A stretch of DNA of 64,000 bases from JACKAQ01 sp965227145. GTDB taxonomy: Bacteria > Calditrichota > Calditrichia > RBG-13-44-9 > J075. The stretch lies in NCBI GenBank assembly GCA_965227145.1, contig OZ245730.1, positions 3,162,001 to 3,226,000 on the forward strand, read 5' to 3'. The translations under genes were made by a program, and so were the position numbers. The notes beneath the pieces were generated by a model that was not told the origin of the DNA, searched no databases, and saw nothing but the letters and a program-made list of their open reading frames with translations. Numbering within the stretch: position 1 is the first letter of the stretch; the number at the start of each line of letters is the position of its first letter. This document shows positions 1 to 8,407 of this stretch, piece after piece.

Positions 1-462
1 GCCGGTGGAAATATCCCATGCTTCCGGCGCGTCAATATCCGCGTCCACAATGCCGCCGGTTTGCCCGAGATTATTTAACGCCCATTGGGTTGTGTATTGG
101 GTATCGTTCGGAATTGTGTTCCGCCGGGTTACAAAATGGTTGAACTGAACATTATGAACATCCGGGTGCTGTTTTACGGATTTCAATGCGGCGATGCCGG
201 ATATTTGCTGCTCGTCAAAGGTAACCAGCCAGATGTTCATTCGTGCGGAAAGCAATTTTTGCGACTGCAATTTAGCAGATTTCAAAGTGGAGGTCACTTG
301 TTGAATATCTGCTCCTGAGCGCAATTGGACCAGCAATTCGCCGGATTTGTATGCAGCTTCTTTGGCAGCAATACTTCCGGTAAAAACAAATGTCATCAAC
401 AAAAACAGAATTGCAGTGGCGGGATAAATGGTAAATTTTCGTGCTTTAGCGGTGTTTTTCAT
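1..462 (-). CDS. Subtilisin-like S8 serine protease, N-terminal part (cut by window edge)
   Basis: The gene runs off the left edge; only the first 154 codons are visible, with ATG at 460-462 and AGGACA just upstream. Residues 1-33 form a signal peptide (basic start, then a Leu/Phe-rich core ending near GSIAA). Residues about 40-105 look like an I9-type inhibitor propeptide: GELLVQLRSG is the usual opening strand. The mature enzyme begins with NDTQYTTQWALNN and DADIDAPEAWDISTG, the stretch that precedes the catalytic Asp in exported subtilases of the thermitase type. The Asp/His/Ser triad itself lies outside the window, so activity cannot be judged. A secreted, self-processing protease is inferred. 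Gene end and any sorting domain are unseen. Confidence 0.82.
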   Translation of the reverse strand, partial: MKNTAKARKFTIYPATAILFLLMTFVFTGSIAAKEAAYKSGELLVQLRSGADIQQVTSTLKSAKLQSQKLLSARMNIWLVTFDEQQISGIAALKSVKQHPDVHNVQFNHFVTRRNTIPNDTQYTTQWALNNLGQTGGIVDADIDAPEAWDISTG

Positions 463-632
463 TCAGTGTCCTGTATCCGTTTGCGGGATTAAATTAACAA
501 TTTTCACAATTGTGGTACATCTGAAAACGATTGGGAAATCAGCATCGCAGCAGAAAAATCAAATGATGCCGGATCACATATTACGGGGAGATCGAAAAAA
601 CCGGTGTGCTTCAAGTCAAGAAAATGGAATCG

Positions 633-1289
633 TCAAATCAGTCCGCTTTTGAGCGCTTTGGCAACGGCTTCGGACTGGCTGTGAACATGCAGTTTCCGGT
701 AAATATTGCGGATATGGTAGCGGATGGTATTGGTGCTAACGAACAAAGCATCAGCAATCGATTGGTAACTTTCGCCGTCGGAAAGCCCGTTGAGCACTTC
801 CAGTTCGCGGGAGGTAAGTGCCACATTTTCGGTTTCGGCATCGGTTTCGCGGGAGATGGTTTTGAGCGGCAATTCGTGGAAAATTTTGACGACTTTCCGG
901 GCGATGTGGGCGTTCATCGGCGATCCGCCGGCATGCGCTTCGCGAATCGCGGAAAGCAGTTGGTCACCTTCGGTGTTTTTTACGAGATATCCGGTGGCAC
1001 CGGCACAGAGCGCTTCCAGAATACTGTCCCGTTCTTCCAGCACCGTCAGCATGATAATATCCAGATTGGAAACTAATTTTTTGACCTGCCGGACACCCTC
1101 AATCCCGGAAATTCCCGGCAGATGAATGTCCATCAGCAACACATCGGGAACAATCGTTTTCAGCGAAACCAGCATGCTTTCACAATCGCCATACGCCCCG
1201 GTGCAGCGAATATCTTCCGTGCTTTCGATCAACATGACCAGACCTTCGCGGATGTAATCTTTGTCTTCGACAATCGCGACATTAATCAT
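633..1289 (-). CDS. NarL/FixJ-family response regulator
   Basis: Two-component regulator of 218 aa. The receiver domain (about 1-120) has the acidic pair in VEDKD, the phospho-acceptor Asp in DVLLMDIHLPG, the Thr of IIMLTV and the Lys of YLVKNTEG. The C-terminal LuxR helix-turn-helix (about 150-215) starts LTSRELEVLNGL and ends NIYRKLHVHSQSEAV. I start it at 1289, where GGAG sits six bases before ATG; an ATG twelve bases upstream lacks a Shine-Dalgarno. No sensor kinase is adjacent, so it is an orphan here and its signal is unknown. It lies 170 bp upstream of the S8 protease on the same strand; regulation of that gene is possible but not shown. Confidence 0.9.
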   Translation of the reverse strand: MINVAIVEDKDYIREGLVMLIESTEDIRCTGAYGDCESMLVSLKTIVPDVLLMDIHLPGISGIEGVRQVKKLVSNLDIIMLTVLEERDSILEALCAGATGYLVKNTEGDQLLSAIREAHAGGSPMNAHIARKVVKIFHELPLKTISRETDAETENVALTSRELEVLNGLSDGESYQSIADALFVSTNTIRYHIRNIYRKLHVHSQSEAVAKALKSGLI

Positions 1290-1485
1290 GTAAAACTCCA
1301 TTTGATGGATTTCAAATCCGGTTTTGAATTGAATTTAACACGGGGGAAAATATCGATCAGAAGAAAGCAGTTAGCCTACCCCTCAGTCTTGAAGCAGGCA
1401 AAAATACAACATTATTTCGACGACACCAACTTTTTCGCTTAAAAAAATCGCAACTTTCGGGCAATTTTTTTAATTCGATTATTTT

Positions 1486-2415
1486 TTACCGAACCTGCGA
1501 CGGCAACGGCAGCGGAACACCTTCAATTTTTTTCAACTCGGTGGTGATCGAGCCGACCGCAACTTTGGATTTCATCTGAACCGGAATTTTGTATTGATCG
1601 TCTGTCAGCCAAATCCACATTTCACCATCCTGTTTAAAAATGGATTCGCCGAGCAACACCGGCTTTACCAGAATGCAGTTGAAACTACCCGCGTCCACCG
1701 ATATGCGTTCGCGTTTTTGGACAAATACCTGCAAATCGTAAATTTTTTTATTATCGTGATTGATCATATACAGCGGCATTCCCGGCTCCAGCCGTTGGGT
1801 GCGCACAAAATAAAACGAACCGAGCACATCCAGCACGTATGCGGGCATATCCAGATCGAAACTGCTTTGATTTTTGATGCGTAGCGGCTCATCGCCGTGA
1901 TAACGAATCCGCTGGATTTCAGCTTTGCCCAATCGTTGGTTGTAATCGACGAGCAGGTCAAATTTGTAACCGCCTTCGCGCAGCCGCTTTTCAAATCGCC
2001 ACGAAAACAGTCCACGGGTATCCAGAAATGTTTCCACAGAGTCGCGCACTTTGTAAAAATTATCAAAAAACGATGCGGATCGCGCAGTGGAAACGATCCG
2101 GTATGCCTCGTGCGTTTCGTTGATAGACAGTTTTTCCGCAACCGCCATTGTCGCTTCGCCAGCCTTGATGATGCCGTAGCGAATGTTGAACGTCAATTTT
2201 TCCCCAACCGAAAACGCCCGGTTTTTCACCACGCGATCCAGTTTGTGCACAACCATCGTGTCGGCTGCAAGGCTGTCTGCAATCGTTGGCATCGGGCCTT
2301 CGATTTTCACAGAATCGCTATTTTGCCCGAACAGTTGACCGGCAACCAGCGTCAACAACAGCAGTTTTCGGAAAAATGAATTATTAAACAGTAAAATCAT
2401 ATTATTTTTTCGCAA
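1486..2415 (-). CDS. DUF3108 exported protein
   Basis: About 309 aa. A hydrophobic signal segment (FRKLLLLTLVAGQLFGQ) is followed by a DUF3108-like body: FSVGEKLTFNIRYGIIKAGE near residue 65 is the family hallmark, and the rest is beta-rich ending with a GEMWIWLTDD strand. DUF3108 proteins are periplasmic or outer-membrane-associated with no agreed function. I prefer a TTG start at 2415 because AGAGGG lies six bases before it; ATG at 2400 has no nearby Shine-Dalgarno, and the frame is open to 2457. It follows the DnaA-like gene by about 120 bp on the same strand. Confidence 0.75.
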   Translation of the reverse strand: MRKNNMILLFNNSFFRKLLLLTLVAGQLFGQNSDSVKIEGPMPTIADSLAADTMVVHKLDRVVKNRAFSVGEKLTFNIRYGIIKAGEATMAVAEKLSINETHEAYRIVSTARSASFFDNFYKVRDSVETFLDTRGLFSWRFEKRLREGGYKFDLLVDYNQRLGKAEIQRIRYHGDEPLRIKNQSSFDLDMPAYVLDVLGSFYFVRTQRLEPGMPLYMINHDNKKIYDLQVFVQKRERISVDAGSFNCILVKPVLLGESIFKQDGEMWIWLTDDQYKIPVQMKSKVAVGSITTELKKIEGVPLPLPSQVR

Positions 2416-2537
2416 TGCTATCCCTCTTTTGTGCGAATTCCGCAATATTTTTCGCAAATATAAACGCCGGATAAGCCAAAAAATATCCCTAATTCAATTT
2501 GATTTTGTGTTGGAGTCAATTGGTGCGGTGAGAAAAA

Positions 2538-4022
2538 TTACAGCAAAGCGCGGATTTTTTCGATATTCGAGCGAAGACGCGGGTTATCGGTGATGTCCGT
2601 TTTGGTTTTGTTATAGGCATACAACACCGAGGCATGATGCAGGCTGGAAAAATAATATCCGATGGTGCTTAGCGATTCGTCCGTCAGTTCGCGGCATAAA
2701 TAGATGGCCACTTGCCGGGCTTTGGACACCCGCTGTTTGCGGGAAACGCCCTGCAACATTTCCAGCGGCACATCAAAAAAACCGGAAACGGCTTTGACGA
2801 TATCCGGAATGCGAATTGCCCGTTTCAACGTTCCCGGTGGCAGCATCTCATTTTCAGATTGCGGACAAAGTTGCGAAACGATGTAGCGAATATCTTCTGT
2901 GCCCAGCGCTTTTTTCATCAGCGAAATTTGCGCGACAATCCGCACAACCACCGAGCGCATGTGGTGAATATTTGTTCCCAGATTTTTTGCAAGATATTGA
3001 ACCGATGCTTCCTCGAGATCAATTCCGTTTTCCGAAAGATAATGCCGGACAATTTGCTCACGGGTGGTCACATCCGTATGGTGCAAATCGGCAATCAGTC
3101 CGCCCTGCGCCAACGCCACCAAAGATGGATTGAACTGGGGCAGTAAACTTGGGGGCACATTCGACCCGATAACCACCTGGCTGCCGCGATGCAACAGATC
3201 CTGCAAAATGAGCATCAGCGCTTCCTGCGATTTGGTTTTTCCCGCCAGAAAATGGAAATTATCCAGCAACAGCACATCAACGCTGCGCATTGCCGAAATA
3301 AATTTGTTGATCGATTGCGACTGAACCGCGGTGATGTACGCGTGAACAAATGATTCCGCTGTCAGATAAACCACTCGCCGGTTGTCGTAATTCTCCGACA
3401 AATTATTCCCCAACGCATGAATCAAATGCGTTTTGCCGGTGCCAACCTGCCCGTGAAAATAAAGCGGGTTAAACACCTGCTCGCCGAGGTTCCGGGAAAC
3501 GTGCTCAGCAGTTTTCAGTGCGAAGCGGTTATTGCCATTGGCAAAGAAATTTGCAAATCGATATTGTGCATCCAGCCGGTGAGCGCCGGGCGTTTTGCGA
3601 ACCGCTTCCGGTTTTGGCACGGATGTTTCATCAGCAGAATTTTCGACGGGTGCTTCTTCCGGCTCGGATTTCTTTTTGGCACCGGGAGTTACCTGATATT
3701 CGAGCCGGGCATTATCCCCGAAAACGGATCGCACCGCGTTGAGCAGCACCGCACGGTAATGGGAATCCAGCCATTCGCCGATAAACTGCGACTCAATCCG
3801 GAGATATAAAATGTTATCAACATATTGCACCGGATTGATCGGCTTGAACCAGGTGTTCATCGTCTGTTCGGATTTACCTTTGGGTAGCGCCCTGGCAATC
3901 AGCTCCAGGCATTCCGCCCAAAGCCCTTCCATTGTGACCGGTTGGTTTTGGCTGGATGCAGGATTTCCTGCTAAACGAACATCCGGTGTTCTTTCGTGCA
4001 TATCCTTGCTTTTTTCCAGCAT
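2538..4022 (-). CDS. dnaA: Divergent DnaA-family replication initiator
   Basis: DnaA architecture is complete: domain I from MEGLWAECLELIARALPKG, a linker of Pro/Glu/Ser-rich sequence, an AAA+ domain with Walker A GQVGTGKTHL, and a C-terminal domain IV helix-turn-helix (RQVAIYLCRELTDESL). Several hallmark residues differ from ordinary DnaA. Walker B is LLLDNFHF (the second Asp is Asn), sensor 1 reads GSNVPP, and the box VII arginine finger (usual RLKSRF) is SLVALAQGG, with no Arg. The signature GGRDHTTVLHA reads SSLHHASVLYA, so Asp433- and Thr435-equivalents are lost. The sensor 2 Arg (HMRSVVVRIV) remains. It could be the sole initiator or a specialised paralogue. The start is uncertain: ATG 4022 is used; TTG 4055 has a better upstream GGGAAGGG; codons further up to 4202 do not look like DnaA. 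dnaN and recF are not adjacent. Confidence 0.85.
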   Translation of the reverse strand: MLEKSKDMHERTPDVRLAGNPASSQNQPVTMEGLWAECLELIARALPKGKSEQTMNTWFKPINPVQYVDNILYLRIESQFIGEWLDSHYRAVLLNAVRSVFGDNARLEYQVTPGAKKKSEPEEAPVENSADETSVPKPEAVRKTPGAHRLDAQYRFANFFANGNNRFALKTAEHVSRNLGEQVFNPLYFHGQVGTGKTHLIHALGNNLSENYDNRRVVYLTAESFVHAYITAVQSQSINKFISAMRSVDVLLLDNFHFLAGKTKSQEALMLILQDLLHRGSQVVIGSNVPPSLLPQFNPSLVALAQGGLIADLHHTDVTTREQIVRHYLSENGIDLEEASVQYLAKNLGTNIHHMRSVVVRIVAQISLMKKALGTEDIRYIVSQLCPQSENEMLPPGTLKRAIRIPDIVKAVSGFFDVPLEMLQGVSRKQRVSKARQVAIYLCRELTDESLSTIGYYFSSLHHASVLYAYNKTKTDITDNPRLRSNIEKIRALL

Positions 4023-4221
4023 ATTCAACCGTACAGCGGCTAATTCCTTAGACAAACCAATACCCTTCCCATCGTATGGGATAACCCGTATCAAAATTAT
4101 TATGTGAAGGCGGCGATAGAGGATCAACAGAGACCAAATGCCAGCCTCGAAGCGTGACATTATAAAAAAAGACCACCTAAAAAAACAAATCGGATGGAAC
4201 AAAAATTTTTAATTTTTTGAG

Positions 4222-4237
4222 TGTTTCACGTTAAACG
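4222..4237 (+). promoter_or_regulatory. parS-like ParB-binding site
   Basis: TGTTTCACGTTAAACG matches the widely conserved palindromic parS TGTTTCACGTGAAACA at 14 of 16 positions. A half site, TGTTTCACGG, recurs at 4609-4618. ParB sites normally cluster near the chromosomal origin, which agrees with the neighbouring dnaA. No parA/parB gene is in the window. Confidence 0.45.
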
Positions 4238-4461
4238 AATTTATACCTTTTTAGTAATTAACCACTTAGGGCACGAAAAAAAATATTCACTTTGGTAATC
4301 ATTTCTTAAGTTGACATCGACTCATATATTTCATATCTTTGGTGTTTTTTAATTTTTCGCAAAAACACCTAACGTTCCCACTACCGCTAAATACACGCCT
4401 AAGTAATTGATAATATTTTATTTACATCACCCTATTTACCTAACATCTCTTTAGCTGAACG

Positions 4462-4470
4462 TTATGCACA
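4462..4470 (+). promoter_or_regulatory. DnaA box TTATGCACA
   Basis: A perfect match to the consensus TTATNCACA in the intergenic region upstream of the DnaA-like gene. A single nine-base match can occur by chance, so support comes mainly from location. It may serve origin firing or autoregulation of dnaA. Confidence 0.45.
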
Positions 4471-4531
4471 CCAATCCTGAATCCGGTGTAGTTGATTCTT
4501 GCAACACCAATGTAGTATAATCGTTGCGGAG

Positions 4532-4548
4532 CCGTAATTTAATTACGG
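4532..4548. repeat. 17-bp palindrome, possible operator
   Basis: CCGTAATT and AATTACGG flank a single central T, giving a perfect dyad. The spacing suits a dimeric DNA-binding protein. Function is unknown; it lies between the DnaA box and the long hairpin. Confidence 0.4.
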
Positions 4549-4614
4549 TGAAATTTCTATCGCTAAATTGTAGCTAATATAGCCGAAAACCTGATCTTAA
4601 GCCCAAAATGTTTC

Positions 4615-4670
4615 ACGGAAAAAGGGAGTAAAAACACAGCTGCTGCAGTGTTTTTACTCCCTTTTTCCGT
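4615..4670. repeat. Perfect 23-bp inverted repeat with 10-nt loop
   Basis: The arms 4615-4637 and 4648-4670 are exactly complementary, with loop AGCTGCTGCA. The left arm begins inside the parS-like half site. There is no U-tract directly after the stem on either strand, so it is not a standard intrinsic terminator, although it lies just beyond one. Confidence 0.75.
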
Positions 4671-4672
4671 AC

Positions 4673-4706
4673 ACAAAAAAACCCGTTACTGATCGGGTAA
4701 CGGGTT
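4673..4706 (-). terminator. Rho-independent terminator of the GWxTD operon
   Basis: On the minus strand, stem AACCCGTTAC / GTAACGGGTT with a 7-nt loop runs directly into a tract of T residues. It sits about 40 bp after the stop of the GWxTD gene and ends the eight-gene operon. Confidence 0.85.
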
Positions 4707-4745
4707 GCAAAATGGCACACACAAGATGTTGTAAATAGTTGTAAA

Positions 4746-6029
4746 TCAGTCGTACTCAACGTAATAATAGGATGGATGTAAATCATAATCGCCAAAGCCG
4801 GTTCGGTCGATAAACAGGAACACTTTCTGGATGGAATAATACCGCCAAATCTGATACGGATAGCTTTCCGCCTCAAACGGATGCCGCTCGATATCATCCG
4901 GTTCGCCAAATTTGATGAAGATCCGACCGCGATCATTCAGCCAGCCCGTGTTGTTAGTGCTGGAAAAATTGGCATTGGCAAAGTTCACCCGACGGTAATA
5001 TTCTTCCATCAATTCATTCCGGGCGCTCGACGGATCCGGATCGCGCAGGCTCCAAAAACGGTCAAAGTAGGCTTTCTTTTCATCGTAATTTTTCTTCAAA
5101 AAATATTTGATCGAATCATCTTCGGAAATGTATTTCATCTGCCGGAGCGCCAGGTCCAGGTCTTGAACGGTTGTTGGCGAAAACCGCCAGAAAAACGAAA
5201 ACGAGGCGTTTTTTACGACCCACTGATCACCGTTGTGAACCATCAATTCCAGGAAATATTGATTGCGATCCAGATAGTAGCGGCTCAATTTCAGGAAATG
5301 CTCGACGTATGCTTCCTCGCTGTCCAGCTCGTATAAATGCTCCATTATGACGATGTTATTTTCATCTTTTACGGTATAACGGATTTCGGTCGGTTCATCG
5401 GGATATTTGTTAAATGTGCTAAAATTGACGTAAATAAATTCACTCTCCGATGAAAAAGAGTTGGACATCGCCGGTTGATAATCGGTGATTTTTCCGGCGT
5501 CATTCGTTGAATAATCGCTAAAAAATATCACATCGCTGAGCGTTACGCGCAGGTTCGTGTCTGTTGGATCGGTAACTTCAAATTTGGCGTTCCGGCTAAA
5601 CTGGCTGCTGCTGTTGCGATCTACCGCGGTAACGCGCACCTCGTATCGACCGGCGTTGATCGGAATATCGGTTATAAAGGTGTTGCTGATTTCGCCGGAA
5701 ATGGTTTCGTCGTAATTCTCAACAAAAACAGATTTGTTGATGGTTTTGCTGAATGCAAACTCTTCTTCCTTTTCATTTACAAACATATCGAGCTGGATTT
5801 CTGCCACATATCCGGAATCGTTTTTGATGAACGTAAGGTTTTCGTTGCGGATTTGCGTATAAATACGCGCCAGCCGGTCACCGTTATCGCTATCGAACGT
5901 GGAGATCACCCGGATCTGAAAATACGGCAACCCTGCCCCAATAGCCAAACCGCCGCTGAATTGTGCTGCGAGCGGCGATGCCCAAATTGCCATCAGCAGC
6001 AACATCGATGACATGATCCTGGTTCTCAT
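4746..6029 (-). CDS. GWxTD domain-containing exported protein
   Basis: 427 aa with a signal peptide (MRTRIMSSMLLLMAIWASP, cleaved near LAAQ). The C-terminal third carries the GWxTD domain, here TGWLNDRGRIFIKFGEPDD (the Thr of the motif is Asn), followed by YQIWRYY and FLFIDRTGFGDYDL. The N-terminal part is beta-rich and Ig-like. GWxTD proteins are typical of Calditrichota and neighbouring phyla; their function is unknown. Its ATG overlaps the rimO stop (ATGA), so the two are translationally coupled. It is the last gene before the terminator at 4673-4706. Confidence 0.85.
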   Translation of the reverse strand: MRTRIMSSMLLLMAIWASPLAAQFSGGLAIGAGLPYFQIRVISTFDSDNGDRLARIYTQIRNENLTFIKNDSGYVAEIQLDMFVNEKEEEFAFSKTINKSVFVENYDETISGEISNTFITDIPINAGRYEVRVTAVDRNSSSQFSRNAKFEVTDPTDTNLRVTLSDVIFFSDYSTNDAGKITDYQPAMSNSFSSESEFIYVNFSTFNKYPDEPTEIRYTVKDENNIVIMEHLYELDSEEAYVEHFLKLSRYYLDRNQYFLELMVHNGDQWVVKNASFSFFWRFSPTTVQDLDLALRQMKYISEDDSIKYFLKKNYDEKKAYFDRFWSLRDPDPSSARNELMEEYYRRVNFANANFSSTNNTGWLNDRGRIFIKFGEPDDIERHPFEAESYPYQIWRYYSIQKVFLFIDRTGFGDYDLHPSYYYVEYD

Positions 6030-7360
6030 ATTTTTTCCTCAATTACACCATAGAGTTCGTATTCCGATGCGTCCGTAATGTGGACATTTACAAATTGACC
6101 GACGTGTATCGCGCGATCCAATGGCGAAACAATCACCTCGTTATCAATTTCCGGTGAATCGCCGGCGGTTCTGCCGATTGCGGTCATATTTTGCAAATCA
6201 ACTTCGTCGATCAACACCCGCTGCGTTTGTCCGGTTTTTTTGTGATTGTTTTCCAGTGAAATCGTTTGTTGCAACGCCATGAGTTCGGCGTAGCGTTCTT
6301 CTTTTAGCTCAGCCGGCAGATCTTCCAGATCGAATGCGCTGGTGTTTTCTTCGTGCGAATAGGTGAAAACACCGGCTCTGTCGAACCGCATTTCTGCAAT
6401 GAAATTTTTTAACGCTGCGAAGTCGGATTCTGTTTCACCCGGATGTCCCACAATAAATGTGGTTCGCAGCGATACGCCGGGAATTTTTTCGCGGGCTTGC
6501 TCAAAAATTTGGCGAATCCGATACGATTTCCCGCCGCGCTTCATCACTTTCAGCATGTTGTCCGTAATGTGCTGAACCGGCATATCCAGATACGGCACAA
6601 TTTTGCGGCTGTGCGCCATCCAGTCGATCAGCTCATCCTGCACAGTTGTGGGATAGAGGTAGTGCAACCGAATCCACTCGATACCGTCCACATCTTCCAA
6701 CGCCCGCAGTAACTCGCTGATTTTTTGAGATTTATACAAATCCAATCCGTAAAAAGTTGTGTCCTGCGAAATGATAATCAGCTCTTTTACGCCCTGTTTG
6801 GCAAGCATTTCTGCTTCGGCAACCAATTGGGGAATCGGGCGGCTGCGGTGGCGTCCGCGCATCAGCGGAATGGCGCAAAATGCGCACGTGTGGTTGCACC
6901 CTTCGGAAATTTTGAGATAGGCAAAATGCTTCGGCGTGGTAAGCAGCCGCTGTTCGTATAAAAATTCCGGCGATCTCTCTTTGGGAAAATCGAGAAAATT
7001 GAGCACATTATCAAAATCTTCCGCGCCAAAAAAGCCGTCCACTGCGGGCATTTCGCTGCGCAGCTCCGCACCGTATCGCTGAGAAAGACAGCCACAAACT
7101 ACAATTTTTTTGTCAGGATTATCTTTTTTGAGCTGTTCGGCTTGCAGAATGGCATCGATGGATTCCTGTTTGGCCATCTCAATAAATCCGCAGGTGTTGA
7201 TGATGATGACATCCGCATTATCAGCGTCATCGACAATTTCGGCGTTATGCGCCTTCAGCTGACCGAGCAGAATTTCCGAATCGTATGTGTTTTTGGAGCA
7301 GCCCAAAGTGGTCAAATGTATTTTCCGGGATGCCGCCGTTATACTTCCATTTTTATTCAT
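6026..7360 (-). CDS. rimO: Ribosomal protein S12 methylthiotransferase RimO
   Basis: 444-aa radical SAM enzyme that adds a methylthio group to an Asp of ribosomal protein S12. The N-terminal UPF0004 domain provides three cluster cysteines (TLGCSKN, INTCGF, VCGCLSQRYG). The radical SAM motif is CNHTCAFC near residue 155, followed by IPLMRGRHRSRP, a RimO-type rather than MiaB-type sequence. A TRAM domain ends the protein (about 375-440). Length and domain order are normal. It lies between ftsY (54 bp gap) and the GWxTD gene (4-bp overlap). Confidence 0.96.
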   Translation of the reverse strand: MNKNGSITAASRKIHLTTLGCSKNTYDSEILLGQLKAHNAEIVDDADNADVIIINTCGFIEMAKQESIDAILQAEQLKKDNPDKKIVVCGCLSQRYGAELRSEMPAVDGFFGAEDFDNVLNFLDFPKERSPEFLYEQRLLTTPKHFAYLKISEGCNHTCAFCAIPLMRGRHRSRPIPQLVAEAEMLAKQGVKELIIISQDTTFYGLDLYKSQKISELLRALEDVDGIEWIRLHYLYPTTVQDELIDWMAHSRKIVPYLDMPVQHITDNMLKVMKRGGKSYRIRQIFEQAREKIPGVSLRTTFIVGHPGETESDFAALKNFIAEMRFDRAGVFTYSHEENTSAFDLEDLPAELKEERYAELMALQQTISLENNHKKTGQTQRVLIDEVDLQNMTAIGRTAGDSPEIDNEVIVSPLDRAIHVGQFVNVHITDASEYELYGVIEEKI

Positions 7361-7414
7361 TACTTCAATTTACCTTTTTTCAAATACGTTTTCAATTACC
7401 CAAAGAGGGCAATT

Positions 7415-8332
7415 TTACTGCCCCATCAGGCTATCGGCATACAATTTTGCGTCAAATGGCTGCAAATCGTCCATGCCTTCGCCAACGCCGATGTATTCCA
7501 CCGGCAAGCCCAGGGTGTGGGCAATGCCGATAACCGCACCGCCTTTTGCAGAGCCGTCCAGCTTTGTGAGCACGATGCCGTTAACGCCAACCGCGTTCAC
7601 AAATTCGCGCGCCTGATTGAGCGCGTTTTGCCCGGTGTTGCCGTCGAGCACCAGCAGGCGGTAATGCGGTGCATCCGGCATCACTTTTTGGATGACCCGC
7701 TGCACTTTTTTGAGCTCTTCCATCAGGTTTGCTTTGGTGTGCAAACGACCGGCGGTATCGATCAGCACCACATCCGCTTTTCTGGCTTTGGCAGCCTGTA
7801 TCGCATCGAAGGCAACGGCAGCGGGATCGGCGCCGGAGCCGTGTTTGACGATATCCACCTGTAGCCGGTTTGCCCAAATTTCCAATTGTTCCACAGCCGC
7901 TGCGCGAAACGTGTCGCCCGCTGCCAGCAGCACTTTTTTGCCGTTTTGTTGAAATCGACGGGCAATTTTGGCGATCGATGTGGTCTTTCCCACCCCGTTA
8001 ACGCCGATCACCAAAATGACGTATGGATGTTGCTGCAACGTCGTTTCGGAAAAAGCGCTTTTGGGGAAAATATTGGCAATTTCATCTTTGAGAATACCGA
8101 ACAGCGCGGTGGCGTCCTCGAATTTTTCTTTGCGAACCCGCAGTTTCACCGCTTCCAAAATACGCATCGAGGCATCGACACCCACATCTCCGGTGATCAA
8201 AATTTCTTCGATTTCTTCCAACAATTCGTCATCGATTTTCTTTTTGGCGGAAATGGCCAGCGAAACTTTATCGAATACCTGAGATTTAGTTTTAGCAAAT
8301 CCCTTTTTAATTTTGTCAATCCAGATCGACAT
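7415..8332 (-). CDS. ftsY: Signal recognition particle receptor FtsY
   Basis: 305 aa; SRP GTPase that docks ribosome-SRP complexes at the membrane. An N domain (about 1-90) precedes the G domain with G1 GVNGVGKTT, the SRP-specific DTFRAAAVEQL, G3 DTAGRLHTKANLM and G4 TKLDGSAKGG. The acidic A domain of E. coli FtsY is absent, as in many short FtsY proteins. The start has GAGG seven bases upstream. Mid-operon, between the antiporter and rimO. Confidence 0.97.
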   Translation of the reverse strand: MSIWIDKIKKGFAKTKSQVFDKVSLAISAKKKIDDELLEEIEEILITGDVGVDASMRILEAVKLRVRKEKFEDATALFGILKDEIANIFPKSAFSETTLQQHPYVILVIGVNGVGKTTSIAKIARRFQQNGKKVLLAAGDTFRAAAVEQLEIWANRLQVDIVKHGSGADPAAVAFDAIQAAKARKADVVLIDTAGRLHTKANLMEELKKVQRVIQKVMPDAPHYRLLVLDGNTGQNALNQAREFVNAVGVNGIVLTKLDGSAKGGAVIGIAHTLGLPVEYIGVGEGMDDLQPFDAKLYADSLMGQ

Positions 8333-8407
8333 TGACTATCCTCTGTTATTTTTTTCTTTTTATTTTCGATGTGTATTTACAATATATTCAATAGTTTACG
8401 AATTCGT

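Larger units (their letters stand above)
4023..4745. other. AT-rich gene-free region, candidate origin/centromere
   Basis: No credible gene lies between the DnaA-like gene and the GWxTD gene. It contains a perfect DnaA box, a 14/16 match to the ParB site parS, a second parS-like half site, a 17-bp palindrome, a 23-bp perfect hairpin and a rho-independent terminator, each listed separately. Weaker DnaA-box-like words (7 of 9) occur at 4283-4291. The A+T-rich runs around 4201-4440 would suit an unwinding element. Origin function is inference; only one box is perfect. Confidence 0.4.

Noticed and set aside
606..1442. Plus-strand open frames opposite the response regulator
   Set aside because: They are shadows of the minus-strand receiver and LuxR domains, which carry all the conserved residues.
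4023..4202. N-terminal extension of the DnaA-like frame
   Set aside because: The extra residues are hydrophobic (e.g. RRLHIIILIRVIPY) and unlike DnaA domain I, which begins near MEGLWAECLE; no ribosome site before 4202.
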